NCBI GenBank assembly: GCA_947375135.1 | Contig: CANCER010000002.1 | Span: 124,001 to 188,000 of the forward strand | Direction: 5' to 3' | DNA length: 64,000 bases | Source: Comamonadaceae bacterium | GTDB lineage: Bacteria; Pseudomonadota; Gammaproteobacteria; Burkholderiales; Burkholderiaceae_C | In this document: positions 51,985-60,964 of the stretch, piece after piece | How positions within the stretch are numbered: the stretch's first letter is position 1 | Layout: each line of letters opens with the position of its first letter | The notes under the pieces: model-generated | What the model was told of the DNA's origin: nothing | The model's input: only the letters and a program-made list of their open reading frames with translations | Databases searched by the model: none | Program-made: the position numbers and the translations under genes

Positions 51985-52027
51985 TTGAAGATACCCATAC
52001 CCGTATACAAAATACGGTACGGGGTAT
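51985..52027 (+). promoter_or_regulatory. Promoter of the RND/SQR operon with operator copies 2 and 3
   Basis: TTGAAG (51985-51990) and CAAAAT (52008-52013) form a -35/-10 pair. Their 17-bp spacer is exactly the second copy of ATACCCATACCCGTATA (51991-52007). An inverted related half, ATACGGTACGGGGTAT, follows at 52012-52027. Together they give ATACCC facing GGGTAT across the promoter, the arrangement of CsoR/RcnR/CstR-family operators. The probable binder is the CsoR-family protein encoded at 58220 in the same operon. Confidence 0.6.
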
Positions 52028-52038
52028 AAAATTACGGC

Positions 52039-53130
52039 ATGCAAAAACTTCTCTCCACCCCATTGTGCCCTCGCTTGCGCAGAAGCGCCGCCGGTTTATG
52101 CCTTTTTGCCGCCGGCGTCAGCCTGGCCTGGGCGCAGGGCTCTGCTGTACCCACTGCCACCGTGCAAACCAGTGCCGCAGACAGCGGCACGACACTGGAC
52201 GGAGTGGTTCAGGCCGTGAAGCAAAGCACCGTGGCAGCTCAAACCACCGGGCGCATTGCCACCTTCACCGTCAAGGCTGGCGACAAGGTGCGCGCCGGCC
52301 AGGTGCTGGCCACGATTGACGACCGCGAAGCACAGGTGGGCATGCAACACGCCCAGGCCCAGGTGAACCAGGCCGACGCCGAGTTGCGCAACGCCCAGGC
52401 CCAGATGGAGCGCACCCGCAATCTGCAGACCCAGGGCTTTGTGAGCAAGGCGGCGCTGGACACGGCCGATGCCCAGTACCAGAGCGCCCGGGCGCAGCGT
52501 GAACAGGCCGACGCCAGCACGCGCCAATCGGCCCTGGCCCAGGGCTATACCCGCGTGACTGCGCCCATCGATGGCTGGGTACTGCAAACATTTGCCCAGG
52601 CCGGTGATCTGGCCGTGCCCGGCAGCCCCCTGTTGGTGGTGTACGCGCCCCAGCCCCTGCGCGCCGTGGTGCAAGTGCCGGCCTCGCGCAGCCTGGCCGT
52701 GCGCCAGGCCAAGCAAACCGCCGTACTGGTAGACACCGGCGCGGGCGTGCTGCAAAGCATTGCGCCGCTGAACCGCCTGGAGGTGCCCTCCAGCGACCCG
52801 GTCTCGCAAACCACCGAATGGCGCATGGACCTGCCGGCCAGGGAAGCCGCCGCATTGCTGCCCGGCCAACAGGTGCGCGTGCGCTTCACGGGGGCAGAAG
52901 GGCCCCCCGGTTCTTCCCGACTGCTGGTGCCCGCCTCGGCAGCGGTGCGCCGCGGTGAACTCAGCGCCGTGTATGTAGCCTCCGGCAAGACCTTTGCCCT
53001 GCGCGCTGTGCGTCTGGGCCGCGAGGGCGCCGAAGGCGTGGAAGTGCTGGCCGGCCTGCGCGCCGGGGAAGTCGTCGCCACCGATCCGGTGCGCGCCGCC
53101 CAGACCCCTGCAGCGCCTGCGGCCAAGTGA
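52039..53130 (+). CDS. RND efflux periplasmic adaptor
   Basis: A 363-residue adaptor (membrane fusion protein) with signal sequence ending near AWAQ. It has a lipoyl half-motif (ATFTVKAGDKVRAGQVLATID, about 77-97) and a coiled-coil hairpin rich in Ala/Gln (about 100-165). The second lipoyl half is VTAPIDGWVLQTFAQAGDLAVPGSPLLVV, followed by a beta-barrel. It bridges the RND pump to an outer-membrane channel; no TolC-type gene is adjacent. It is the first gene of the sulfide operon, 7 bp before the pump gene. Confidence 0.92.
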   Translation: MQKLLSTPLCPRLRRSAAGLCLFAAGVSLAWAQGSAVPTATVQTSAADSGTTLDGVVQAVKQSTVAAQTTGRIATFTVKAGDKVRAGQVLATIDDREAQVGMQHAQAQVNQADAELRNAQAQMERTRNLQTQGFVSKAALDTADAQYQSARAQREQADASTRQSALAQGYTRVTAPIDGWVLQTFAQAGDLAVPGSPLLVVYAPQPLRAVVQVPASRSLAVRQAKQTAVLVDTGAGVLQSIAPLNRLEVPSSDPVSQTTEWRMDLPAREAAALLPGQQVRVRFTGAEGPPGSSRLLVPASAAVRRGELSAVYVASGKTFALRAVRLGREGAEGVEVLAGLRAGEVVATDPVRAAQTPAAPAAK

Positions 53131-53137
53131 GCCCCGA

Positions 53138-56100
53138 ATGACCAATTCGGTAACTCCCCTGGGTATCTCCGGCCGCATCGCCGCCGCATTTCAGAGCAAC
53201 GCGCTCACCCCCTTGCTGGCCCTGGTGGCGCTCCTTCTGGGCATTTTTGCCGTACTGGTCACACCGCGCGAGGAAGAGCCGCAAATCAATGTAACCATGG
53301 CCAATGTGCTAATCCCCTTCCCCGGGGCCAGCAGCGCCGATGTGCAGAACATGGTGGCCAAGCCGGCCGAGCAGGTGCTGGGCCAGATTGCCGGCATCGA
53401 CCACACCTATTCCGTGGCGCGCCCCGGCCTGGCCATCCTCACCGTGCAATTCAAGGTGGGCGTGGCCCGCACCGAGGCGCTGGTGCGCCTGTATGACGTG
53501 CTCAACGCCCACCAGGACTGGCTGCCGCGCGATCTGGGCACCTTGACGCCTATCGTCAAACCCAAGGGCATTGACGATGTGCCGGTGGCCGCATTGACGC
53601 TGTGGAGCAAGGATGCCACCTCCGCTGCTGAACTGGAAACCGTGGCCCATGCCGTGGAGGCCGACCTCAAGGCGGTGGCCGGTGTGCGCGAGGTGCAAAC
53701 CATTGGCGGCCCGGGCCAGGCCATTCAGATTGCCGTCAACCCCGAGCGTCTGCGCGCCCGTGGGGTCGACCTGCTGAGCCTGCAAAAAACCGTGGCCGCC
53801 GCCAACTCCGGCATGCCGGCCGGCGCCGTGCTGCAAGGCAACGCCTCCGCCACACCGGGCGCGGGCTCGCAGATGCTGACGGTGGAAGCCGGCGAGTTCC
53901 TGCGCAACGCGGACGATGTGGCCGATATGGTGGTCGGGGTGAGCAACGGCAAACCCGTCTTTTTGCGCGATGTGGCAGATGTCACAGCCGGCACACAGCA
54001 AGCCCAACACTACGTCTGGTTCACGCCCGGCGCGGCCTACGCCGCAACCGCCGAAAGCCGCGCGACCGATGCAACAGCAGCCCCGGTGGCCGGCCAAAGC
54101 TATCCGGCCGTCACGATACAGGTCACCAAAAAGCCCGGCGAAAACGCGGTGGACGTGTCCGGTGCGGTGCGCGAGCGCATGGACGCGCTGCGCAACACCG
54201 TCATCCCCGCAGGCATGGAAGCCAGCGTCACCCGCGACTACGGCCAGACCGCTGCAGAAAAAGCCAATAAGCTGATCCAGAAACTGGCCTTTGCCACCGG
54301 CTCGGTGATTCTGCTGGTGGGCCTGGCCCTGGGCCGGCGCGAGGCGCTGATCGTGGGTGCGGCCGTGATCCTGACCCTGACCGCCACGCTGTTTGCCTCC
54401 TGGGCCTGGGGCTTTACGCTCAACCGCGTGTCGCTGTTTGCACTGATCTTCTCCATCGGCATTCTGGTGGACGATGCCATCGTGGTGGTGGAAAACATCC
54501 ACCGCCACCAGCAGCTCACGCCCGATCTGCCGCTGCGCAAGATCATCCCGCGCGCGGTGGATGAGGTGGGCGGCCCCACCATCCTGGCCACGCTGACCGT
54601 GATCGCCGCCCTGCTGCCCATGGCCTTTGTCTCCGGCCTGATGGGGCCGTACATGAGCCCGATCCCGATCAACTCCAGCTTAGGGATGGCGATTTCGCTG
54701 GCCATTGCGTTTACGGTGACACCCTGGCTGGCGCTGAAGTTCATGCGTGAGCACAGCGGCGCCGGTGGCATGCATTCCGTCGGCAGCACCGGCTCTACCA
54801 GTTCCACCAACGCCACCAGCAGCGGCAGCGGCAGCGGCCATGGCACCGCGGCGGCACCCTCCAAGGTAGCGCGCATCTTCGGCGTCCTCCTGACCCCCCT
54901 GCTGAACAGCGCCCGCAAACGCTGGTTGCTGCTGGGCGGCATTCTGGTGGCGTTGATGCTGTCGGTGGGCCTGGCCCTGGTGCAACTGGTGGTGCTGAAG
55001 ATGCTGCCCTTTGACAACAAGAGCGAGTTCCAGGTGGTGATCGACATGCCGGCCGGCACGCCGCTGGAAGACACGGCCGCCACGCTGCAGGAGCTGGGCG
55101 CCTTTCTGGCCACGCAGCCGGAAGTCACCAACCTGCAGGCCTATGCTGGCACCGCCTCGCCCATCACCTTCAACGGCCTGGTGCGCCAGTATTACTTCCG
55201 CGCAGATCCCGAGCAGGGCGACCTGCAGGTCAATCTGGTGGACAAGCACCACCGCAGCGACAAGAGCCATGTGATTGCCCAGCGCCTGCGCCCGGCCCTG
55301 GAAAAAATCGGCCTGGCCCACCATGCCCGCGTCAAGGTGGTGGAAGTGCCGCCCGGCCCGCCGGTGATGTCACCCCTGGTGGCCGAGGTCTATGGCCCGG
55401 ATGAGGCCGGCCGTCAGAAACTGGCCGCGCAGATTGCCGCCTCTTTCGCCGCCACGCCCGACATCGTCGGTGTGGACACCAGTCTGCGTGAAGACGCGCC
55501 GCGCGCCTTCCTGCGCGTGCGCCGCCAGCGCGCCGAGTCGCTGGGCATTCCGGTGGCTGCGATTGCACAAACCGTGTCGTCGGCCCTGTCCGGTGCAGAC
55601 GCCGCCTATCTGCATGATGGCTATTCCAAATACCCCGTGCCGGTGCGCATCCAATTGCCGCTGGAAGCCCAGGTCGGTCTGGACGCCATTCTGGCCCTGC
55701 CGATGCGCGCGGCGGCTACCGCAGGGGCCTCCGGTCCGGGCCAACTCGTGCCCCTGTCAGCCCTGGTGCAGGTGGAGCATGGCGTCATCGACAAGCCGCT
55801 CTACACCAAGGACCTGAAAGGCGTGAGCTATGTGTTTGGCGACATGGCCGGCAAGCTGGATTCGCCGCTGTACGGCCTGTTTGGCATACGCTCCACCATG
55901 CGTACCAGCGCCGACCCGGCCGCCAAAATCCAGACCGAGGCCATGGGTGAATACTGGATCAAGCAGCCCTCCGACACCTACCGCCAATACGCGCTGAAGT
56001 GGGACGGCGAGTCGCAAATCACCTACGAGACCTTCCGCGACATGGGTGCCGCCTACGGCGTGGGCCTGATCCTGATCTACCTGCTGGTGGTGGCGCAGTT

Positions 56101-56545
56101 CAAGAGCTACCTGACCCCGCTGGTGATCATGGCGCCGATTCCCTTGACCATCATCGGCGTCATGCCGGGCCATGCCCTGCTGGGCGCCCAGTACACCGCC
56201 ACCAGCATGATCGGCATGATTGCGCTGGCCGGCATCATCGTGCGCAACTCCATCCTGCTGGTGGACTTTATCGAGCTGCAGGTGCGCGAAGGTGTGGACT
56301 TCAAGACGGCCGTGCTGCAGTCGGCCATCGTGCGGGCGCAGCCGATTGTGCTGACCGGCCTGGCCGCCATGATCGGCGCCTTCTTTATTCTGGACGACCC
56401 GATCTTCAACGGGCTGGCCATCTCCCTGATTTTCGGCATTCTGGTGTCCACCCTGCTCACGCTGGTGGTGATACCCGTCCTGTATTACGCGCTGTACCGG
56501 CGTCGTATGGAGTCGCGCGCAGACGCGGCCCTTCTTGCAACCTGA
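53138..56545 (+). CDS. RND-family efflux pump (inner-membrane permease)
   Basis: A 1135-residue proton-driven pump, longer than AcrB (about 1050), starting at 53138 (MTNSVTPLGISGRIAAAF). TM1 and the periplasmic porter loops are normal (REEEPQINVTMANVLIPFPGAS). TM4 carries the proton-relay acids in FSIGILVDDAIVVVENIHRH near 441-460, and the duplicated half has AGIIVRNSILLVDFIELQVREG near 1030. A low-complexity Gly/Ser/Thr linker of about 35 residues sits between the halves near 545. The (V)DDAIVVVE motif fits a drug or small-molecule pump rather than the heavy-metal class. Placement with SQR and persulfide dioxygenase suggests export of a sulfur-derived toxicant. Confidence 0.92.
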   Translation: MTNSVTPLGISGRIAAAFQSNALTPLLALVALLLGIFAVLVTPREEEPQINVTMANVLIPFPGASSADVQNMVAKPAEQVLGQIAGIDHTYSVARPGLAILTVQFKVGVARTEALVRLYDVLNAHQDWLPRDLGTLTPIVKPKGIDDVPVAALTLWSKDATSAAELETVAHAVEADLKAVAGVREVQTIGGPGQAIQIAVNPERLRARGVDLLSLQKTVAAANSGMPAGAVLQGNASATPGAGSQMLTVEAGEFLRNADDVADMVVGVSNGKPVFLRDVADVTAGTQQAQHYVWFTPGAAYAATAESRATDATAAPVAGQSYPAVTIQVTKKPGENAVDVSGAVRERMDALRNTVIPAGMEASVTRDYGQTAAEKANKLIQKLAFATGSVILLVGLALGRREALIVGAAVILTLTATLFASWAWGFTLNRVSLFALIFSIGILVDDAIVVVENIHRHQQLTPDLPLRKIIPRAVDEVGGPTILATLTVIAALLPMAFVSGLMGPYMSPIPINSSLGMAISLAIAFTVTPWLALKFMREHSGAGGMHSVGSTGSTSSTNATSSGSGSGHGTAAAPSKVARIFGVLLTPLLNSARKRWLLLGGILVALMLSVGLALVQLVVLKMLPFDNKSEFQVVIDMPAGTPLEDTAATLQELGAFLATQPEVTNLQAYAGTASPITFNGLVRQYYFRADPEQGDLQVNLVDKHHRSDKSHVIAQRLRPALEKIGLAHHARVKVVEVPPGPPVMSPLVAEVYGPDEAGRQKLAAQIAASFAATPDIVGVDTSLREDAPRAFLRVRRQRAESLGIPVAAIAQTVSSALSGADAAYLHDGYSKYPVPVRIQLPLEAQVGLDAILALPMRAAATAGASGPGQLVPLSALVQVEHGVIDKPLYTKDLKGVSYVFGDMAGKLDSPLYGLFGIRSTMRTSADPAAKIQTEAMGEYWIKQPSDTYRQYALKWDGESQITYETFRDMGAAYGVGLILIYLLVVAQFKSYLTPLVIMAPIPLTIIGVMPGHALLGAQYTATSMIGMIALAGIIVRNSILLVDFIELQVREGVDFKTAVLQSAIVRAQPIVLTGLAAMIGAFFILDDPIFNGLAISLIFGILVSTLLTLVVIPVLYYALYRRRMESRADAALLAT

Positions 56546-56573
56546 AAACCTCAAAGAACCAGGAGACACAACC

Positions 56574-57884
56574 ATGGCCCATATCGTGATCGTCGGCGCA
56601 GGAATCGGTGGCATGCCCGCCGCCTATGAACTGCGCGAGCTGCTACCCAAGGAACACAAAGTCACCGTCGTGAATGCGGTGGACTACTTCCAGTTCGTGC
56701 CCAGCAACCCCTGGCTGGCCGTGGGCTGGCGCCAGCGCGAGGAAATCACGCTGCCGATCCGGCCCTATCTGGAACGCAAGGGCATTGCCTTTATTGCCCA
56801 GCCGGTGACCGCCATCAACGCCGAAGCCAACAGCCTGACCCTGGGTGACGGCCAGAACCTGGCCTATGACTACCTGGTCATCACCACCGGCCCCAAGCTG
56901 TCATTCAGCGAAGTGCCGGGTGCAGGCCCCCTGGCGCATGGCGGCGGCGGCTTCACCCATTCCATCTGCAGCGTGGACCATGCGCAGGCCTTCTGGGCCG
57001 ACTACGAAAACTTCCTGAAGAACCCTGGCCCGCTGGTGATTGGTGCCATGCCGGGCGCGAGCTGCTTCGGCCCGGCCTATGAGTTCGCCTTCATCCTGGA
57101 CACCGACCTGCGCCGGCGCAAGCTGCGCCACCTGGTTCCCATGACCTATGTGAGCAGCGAGCCCTACATCGGCCACCTGGGCCTGGGCGGCGTGGGCGAC
57201 AGCAAGAGCATGCTGGAGTCCGAAATGCGCAACCGCGACATGAAGTGGATCACCAATGCCAAGACCACGCGGGTCGAAGAAGGCAAGATGTTTGTCACCC
57301 AGCTCGACGACCTGGGCAATGTCTACAAAGAGCATGAGCTGCCCTTCAAGCTGTCGATGATGCTGCCGGCCTTCAAGGGCGTGGAGGCGGTGGCGGCCGT
57401 GCCGAATCTTTGCAACCCGCGCGGCTTTGTGCTGATCGATGCGTTTCAGCGCAGCAAGGCCTACCAGAACATCTTCTCCGCCGGTGTCTGCGTCGCCATC
57501 CCGCCGGTGGAAGTCACCCCGGTGGCCACCGGCACACCCAAGACCGGCTACATGATCGAGAGCATGGTGGGCGCCATTGCCCACAACATTGCCGATGAGC
57601 TGGCCGGCAGGCCCGCCACTGCCAAAGGCACCTGGAACGCCATCTGCCTGGCCGACATGGGTGACACCGGTGCCGCCTTTGTGGCGCTGCCGCAGATTCC
57701 GCCGCGCAATGTGAACTGGTTCAAGAAGGGCAAATGGGTGCATCTGGCCAAGATTGCCTTCGAGAAATACTTCATGCGCAAGATCAAAAAAGGCACCTCC
57801 GAGCCGGTGTACGAGAAATACGTACTGCGGGCACTGGGCATCGCCCGCCTGGCCGACAAGGTGCACCTGCCGCACCACCACTGA
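56574..57884 (+). CDS. Sulfide:quinone oxidoreductase-like flavoprotein
   Basis: A 436-residue FAD protein from the ATG at 56574. The dinucleotide-binding site is VGAGIGG (residues 7-13). Three cysteines match the SQR pattern: C132 (HSICSVDH), C164 in PGASCFGPAYEFAF and C306 in SAGVCVAIPP. An extra C280 lies in NLCNPRG. SQR oxidises sulfide, passes electrons to quinone and releases polysulfide or persulfide to an acceptor. The C-terminal amphipathic basic segment (WFKKGKWVHLAKIAFEKYFMRKIKKG) fits membrane association. The next steps are encoded downstream by the persulfide dioxygenase. FCSD flavoprotein is an alternative, but no cytochrome partner is adjacent. Confidence 0.88.
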   Translation: MAHIVIVGAGIGGMPAAYELRELLPKEHKVTVVNAVDYFQFVPSNPWLAVGWRQREEITLPIRPYLERKGIAFIAQPVTAINAEANSLTLGDGQNLAYDYLVITTGPKLSFSEVPGAGPLAHGGGGFTHSICSVDHAQAFWADYENFLKNPGPLVIGAMPGASCFGPAYEFAFILDTDLRRRKLRHLVPMTYVSSEPYIGHLGLGGVGDSKSMLESEMRNRDMKWITNAKTTRVEEGKMFVTQLDDLGNVYKEHELPFKLSMMLPAFKGVEAVAAVPNLCNPRGFVLIDAFQRSKAYQNIFSAGVCVAIPPVEVTPVATGTPKTGYMIESMVGAIAHNIADELAGRPATAKGTWNAICLADMGDTGAAFVALPQIPPRNVNWFKKGKWVHLAKIAFEKYFMRKIKKGTSEPVYEKYVLRALGIARLADKVHLPHHH

Positions 57885-57904
57885 TTCAAACCAAGGAAAA
57901 AACC

Positions 57905-58129
57905 ATGACCGTAGACCGCTATATCCACCTCTTTGCCGGCAGCTTTATTTTGATCTCGCTGGCCTTGGGCATAGACGCCAGCCCGCTATTTGTATCGCAT
58001 TGGTGGTTGGTCTTCACCGCCTTTGTCGGCGCCAACCTATTCCAGTTCGGCATCACCAATGCCTGCCCCATGGGCTGGATGTTGAAGAAGCTCGGTGTAC
58101 CGGAATCGAATCTGGCCTGTCAGAAATAA
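57905..58129 (+). CDS. DUF2892 (YgaP-type) membrane protein
   Basis: A 74-residue protein with two hydrophobic helices (IHLFAGSFILISLALGI and WWLVFTAFVGANLFQFGI), then TNACPMGWMLKKLGV. The CPMG motif is the conserved sulfur-associated signature of YgaP-like domains. It starts 20 bp after the SQR-like gene. It may pass sulfane sulfur at the membrane between SQR and later enzymes; this is an inference from context. Compare the paralogue at 16346. Confidence 0.88.
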   Translation: MTVDRYIHLFAGSFILISLALGIDASPLFVSHWWLVFTAFVGANLFQFGITNACPMGWMLKKLGVPESNLACQK

Positions 58130-58219
58130 ATCTGTCCGGATCAATCGCCGTTGTGCCAAACGCTGAGAAGGACTGGGACAATGGCGACCTTTAGTTACAC
58201 CCCTTCGGAGACCTGTTCC

Positions 58220-58510
58220 ATGAGCGTTTTGAAAGACCAAACGGCTAGAACCGACGTGCTCAACCGCCTGCGCCGTGCCGAGGGCCAGTTGCGCGGCATC
58301 CAGCGCATGGTGGAAGAAGGCGAGAACTGCCTGAAGATCGGCCAGCAGTTCTCTGCCGTTCGCAAAGCGCTGGACAGTACCTATCTGCGCATGACCGTGT
58401 GCTTTCTGGAGCAAGAACTGAACGCCCGCATCCAGCCCGATGCGGCGCAAAAGACCGATTTGGATCTGATGATCAAAGACATGGAAACCCTGCTGGCACG
58501 CATAGGCTAG
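58220..58510 (+). CDS. CsoR/RcnR/CstR-family transcriptional repressor, atypical cysteines
   Basis: A 96-residue (from 58220; 109 if started at 58181) all-helical DUF156 regulator with the family start TDVLNRLRRAEGQLRGIQRMVEEGENC. C37 is the conserved first ligand. The later positions that are His and Cys in copper sensors, or Cys in the persulfide sensor CstR, are F62 and E66 here. A different cysteine, C61, stands one residue earlier (LRMTVCFLEQEL). Copper binding is therefore unlikely, and a C37-C61 persulfide or disulfide switch is plausible. It probably represses its own operon, which encodes sulfide and persulfide oxidation. Confidence 0.85.
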   Translation: MSVLKDQTARTDVLNRLRRAEGQLRGIQRMVEEGENCLKIGQQFSAVRKALDSTYLRMTVCFLEQELNARIQPDAAQKTDLDLMIKDMETLLARIG

Positions 58511-58621
58511 ATCCGGTGCCCGGTCTGCGGCCGGGTGGCCTAGGGTAAACCGCAAGCCATTAATCTGGTGCACTTCAGATTTAGGCCGCTACAAGTGGCT
58601 ACACTGCCAACCGGATCAGCC

Positions 58622-59731
58622 ATGCAACCTATACAGCTCTTTGACCTCGCCTCCAGCACCTATACCTATGTGCTGTTTGATCCTGTTTCCCGCGATGCGC
58701 TGATCGTCGACCCGGTCGATGCGCAGATCGAACGCGATCTGGAAGTGCTCACAAGCCATGGCCTCACGCTGCAATGGACCGTTGAGACCCATGCCCACGC
58801 CGACCACATCACCAGTGCAGGGCTTCTGGCAGAACATGCCGGAGCAAAAACTGCCGCCCCCGCCGGCTGCGGAATACAAACCGCTGCCGTGCAATTGAAG
58901 GACGGCGATACGCTGCGTTTTGGCGAAGAAACCCTCCAGGTCTTGCACACGCCGGGCCACACCAGCGGCAGCATGAGCTTTGTCTGGCGCGAGAACCTGT
59001 TCAGCGGCGACACCCTGCTGATCAACGGTTGCGGCCGCACCGACTTTCAGTCCGGCAGCGCGGCGGCGCTGTACCACAGCCTCACACAGATTTTGTTTAC
59101 CCTGCCAGACGCCACCACGGTCTGGCCGGGCCACGATTACCAGGGACGCACCCATTCCACCATCGGCCAAGAAAAGGCGCATAACGCCCGGGTCGCAGGC
59201 AAAACACTGCAGGAATTCACGGCCATCATGGACGCACTCAATCTCCCGAAACCCAAACGCATAGACGAAGCGGTACCCGCCAACCTCACCTCCGGTGTAC
59301 GCCATGACGCCCATGGTGCAGGCCTGACCGAACCCCAAGCTGCGGACGGCTATGCCGGCGACCTTTCCTCCGCCCTGGCCTATGCCTGGTGGCAGGCCGG
59401 TGAGGCCGTGCTGGTGGATGTGCGCACCGACGCCGAGCGCGAATGGGTCGGCTTCGTACCCGGCGCTGTGGCAGTGGCCTGGAAGCTTTGGCCCGGAATG
59501 GCCATGAATCCGGATTTCGATACGGAGTTGCAGGCCGCAGTGGGCAGCAAAAAAGTGATGCTCTTGTGCCGCAGCGGCGTGCGCTCTGTGGCTGCGGCCA
59601 AACGCGCTACGGAGTTGGGCCTCTCGGCCTACAACATCCTCGAAGGTTTTGAGGGTGACCCGGATAGCGATGCCCACCGGGGCAACAAGGGGGGCTGGCG
59701 CTACTCCGACCTGCCCTGGCGCCAAGGCTGA
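58622..59731 (+). CDS. Persulfide dioxygenase-rhodanese fusion (ETHE1-type)
   Basis: A 369-residue protein. The metallo-beta-lactamase domain (1-~235) has THAHADH at 56-62, then [26 protein letters not shown] and WPGHDYQGR, the ETHE1 pattern with a single mononuclear iron (2-His-1-Asp). The rhodanese domain (about 265-369) has active-site C316 in LLCRSGVRS. The enzyme oxidises glutathione persulfide to sulfite; the rhodanese can then combine sulfite with persulfide to give thiosulfate. It is the last step of the SQR route encoded upstream. The 111-bp gap before it contains a small hairpin but no clear terminator. Confidence 0.93.
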   Translation: MQPIQLFDLASSTYTYVLFDPVSRDALIVDPVDAQIERDLEVLTSHGLTLQWTVETHAHADHITSAGLLAEHAGAKTAAPAGCGIQTAAVQLKDGDTLRFGEETLQVLHTPGHTSGSMSFVWRENLFSGDTLLINGCGRTDFQSGSAAALYHSLTQILFTLPDATTVWPGHDYQGRTHSTIGQEKAHNARVAGKTLQEFTAIMDALNLPKPKRIDEAVPANLTSGVRHDAHGAGLTEPQAADGYAGDLSSALAYAWWQAGEAVLVDVRTDAEREWVGFVPGAVAVAWKLWPGMAMNPDFDTELQAAVGSKKVMLLCRSGVRSVAAAKRATELGLSAYNILEGFEGDPDSDAHRGNKGGWRYSDLPWRQG

Positions 59732-59741
59732 TAGATCCCGC

Positions 59742-60509
59742 ATGACTTTTCTCGCACTGGATATCGGGAACACACGGCTGAAATGGGCGTTGTATGAGTC
59801 CCCCCGCAGCGGTGCCCAGCCCCTGGAACAAGGCGCCGAGTTTTTGGAAAACATCGACAAGTTGGCCGAGGGCCCTTGGAGCAAACTCAAACCGCCCACG
59901 CATGTGCTGGGCTGTGCAGTAGCCTCCGACGTCATCCGCCGCCGGGCGGTAGACCAGATGGAAGCATGGGACGTGGAACCGCAGTGGGTGGTCGCCAGCG
60001 AGGCCGAAGCCGGCCTGCGCAACGGCTACGACCACCCGGCCCGCCTGGGCTCGGACCGCTGGGTCGCCATGATTGGCGCCTACCAGCACATGCTCGCCCA
60101 AGGTCCGGCCCAGCCCATGATCCTGGTGATGGTGGGCACCGCCGTCACGGTGGAAGCGGTGGGCGCCGACGGCATGTTTCTGGGCGGCCTGATCCTGCCC
60201 GGCCACGGCATCATGCTGCGCGCCCTGGAGTCCGGCACGGCCGGCCTGCATGTACCCACCGGAGAAGTGAAGCCGTTCCCCACCAATACCAGCGATGCGC
60301 TCACCAGCGGCGGCACCTACGCCATTGCCGGTGCCGTGGAATGCATGGTCCAGCATTTGCGCCAGCACTGTGGTGCCGAACCCAAATGCATCATGACCGG
60401 TGGCGCCGGCTGGAAAATGGCCCCCACCATGACGCGTCCGTTTGAACTGGTAGACAACCTGATTTTTGACGGCCTGCTCTACATCGCACAACGGCGGTTT
60501 GCAGAGTAG
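59742..60509 (+). CDS. coaX: Type III pantothenate kinase
   Basis: A 255-residue kinase of the first step of coenzyme A synthesis. It has the CoaX start [19 protein letters not shown] (phosphate-binding DIGNTR), [15 protein letters not shown] near 103 and [23 protein letters not shown] near 135-157. ALESGTAGL and a C-terminal TGGAGWKM follow. The type III enzyme replaces CoaA in many betaproteobacteria and needs a monovalent cation. It starts 10 bp after the persulfide dioxygenase gene and may be read through from that operon, although there is no functional link. Confidence 0.95.
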   Translation: MTFLALDIGNTRLKWALYESPRSGAQPLEQGAEFLENIDKLAEGPWSKLKPPTHVLGCAVASDVIRRRAVDQMEAWDVEPQWVVASEAEAGLRNGYDHPARLGSDRWVAMIGAYQHMLAQGPAQPMILVMVGTAVTVEAVGADGMFLGGLILPGHGIMLRALESGTAGLHVPTGEVKPFPTNTSDALTSGGTYAIAGAVECMVQHLRQHCGAEPKCIMTGGAGWKMAPTMTRPFELVDNLIFDGLLYIAQRRFAE

Positions 60510-60964
60510 CTTTCCGTGTGTGGGTGCTAAAACCGGATGACGACGTCCGCCGACTTCTCGCGACCCTCTCAGTAGCGTCTGCATACGGTGCCCCTCACAG
60601 CGAAAGACTACGCTCAGTGAGCGGCCACACGCTGCCGCTTGCGAAGAGCGCGGTGCCAAAGACAGCGTGAAAGCCCGCAAATAGATTCCCAAGCCGAAGC
60701 AGAGGGAGCTGCGACACAAGCGGTCGATCAGCGCAAATCGATACCTTGGGCCCAAGCGATTTCGGCGCCAACCCACGCACCTCGCTGCCTATCCAGCGCG
60801 TGTGCATCAGGCGCGGACACGCATTCAAAGTTCGCCGATGGACAGTTTGCGCCATCCTGGCGTCGCTAAATCGATAAATTAGACGTCCAAACCGTCCTTC
60901 CACATTCGCGCTCGCTGTGGAGCTTGAGCTCAACGCCAGAAGCGCGAATCTACGAAAGCCCACC
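60510..60964. other. 455-bp stretch without a recognisable gene
   Basis: No open frame here has family motifs or a convincing ribosome site on either strand. A minus-strand frame crosses most of it but continues antisense into the next lipoprotein gene, so I do not call it. The region has many short stops, no clear terminator after coaX and no tRNA-like cloverleaf that I could see. It probably carries the promoter for the lipoprotein gene (AT-rich TCGATAAATTAGA near 60868). Confidence 0.5.

Noticed and set aside
53138..56545. Heavy-metal (CusA/CzcA-type) RND pump
   Set aside because: The relay motif (VDDAIVVVEN) and lack of Met/His-rich periplasmic clusters do not fit the metal-export class, and the neighbouring regulator lacks copper ligands.
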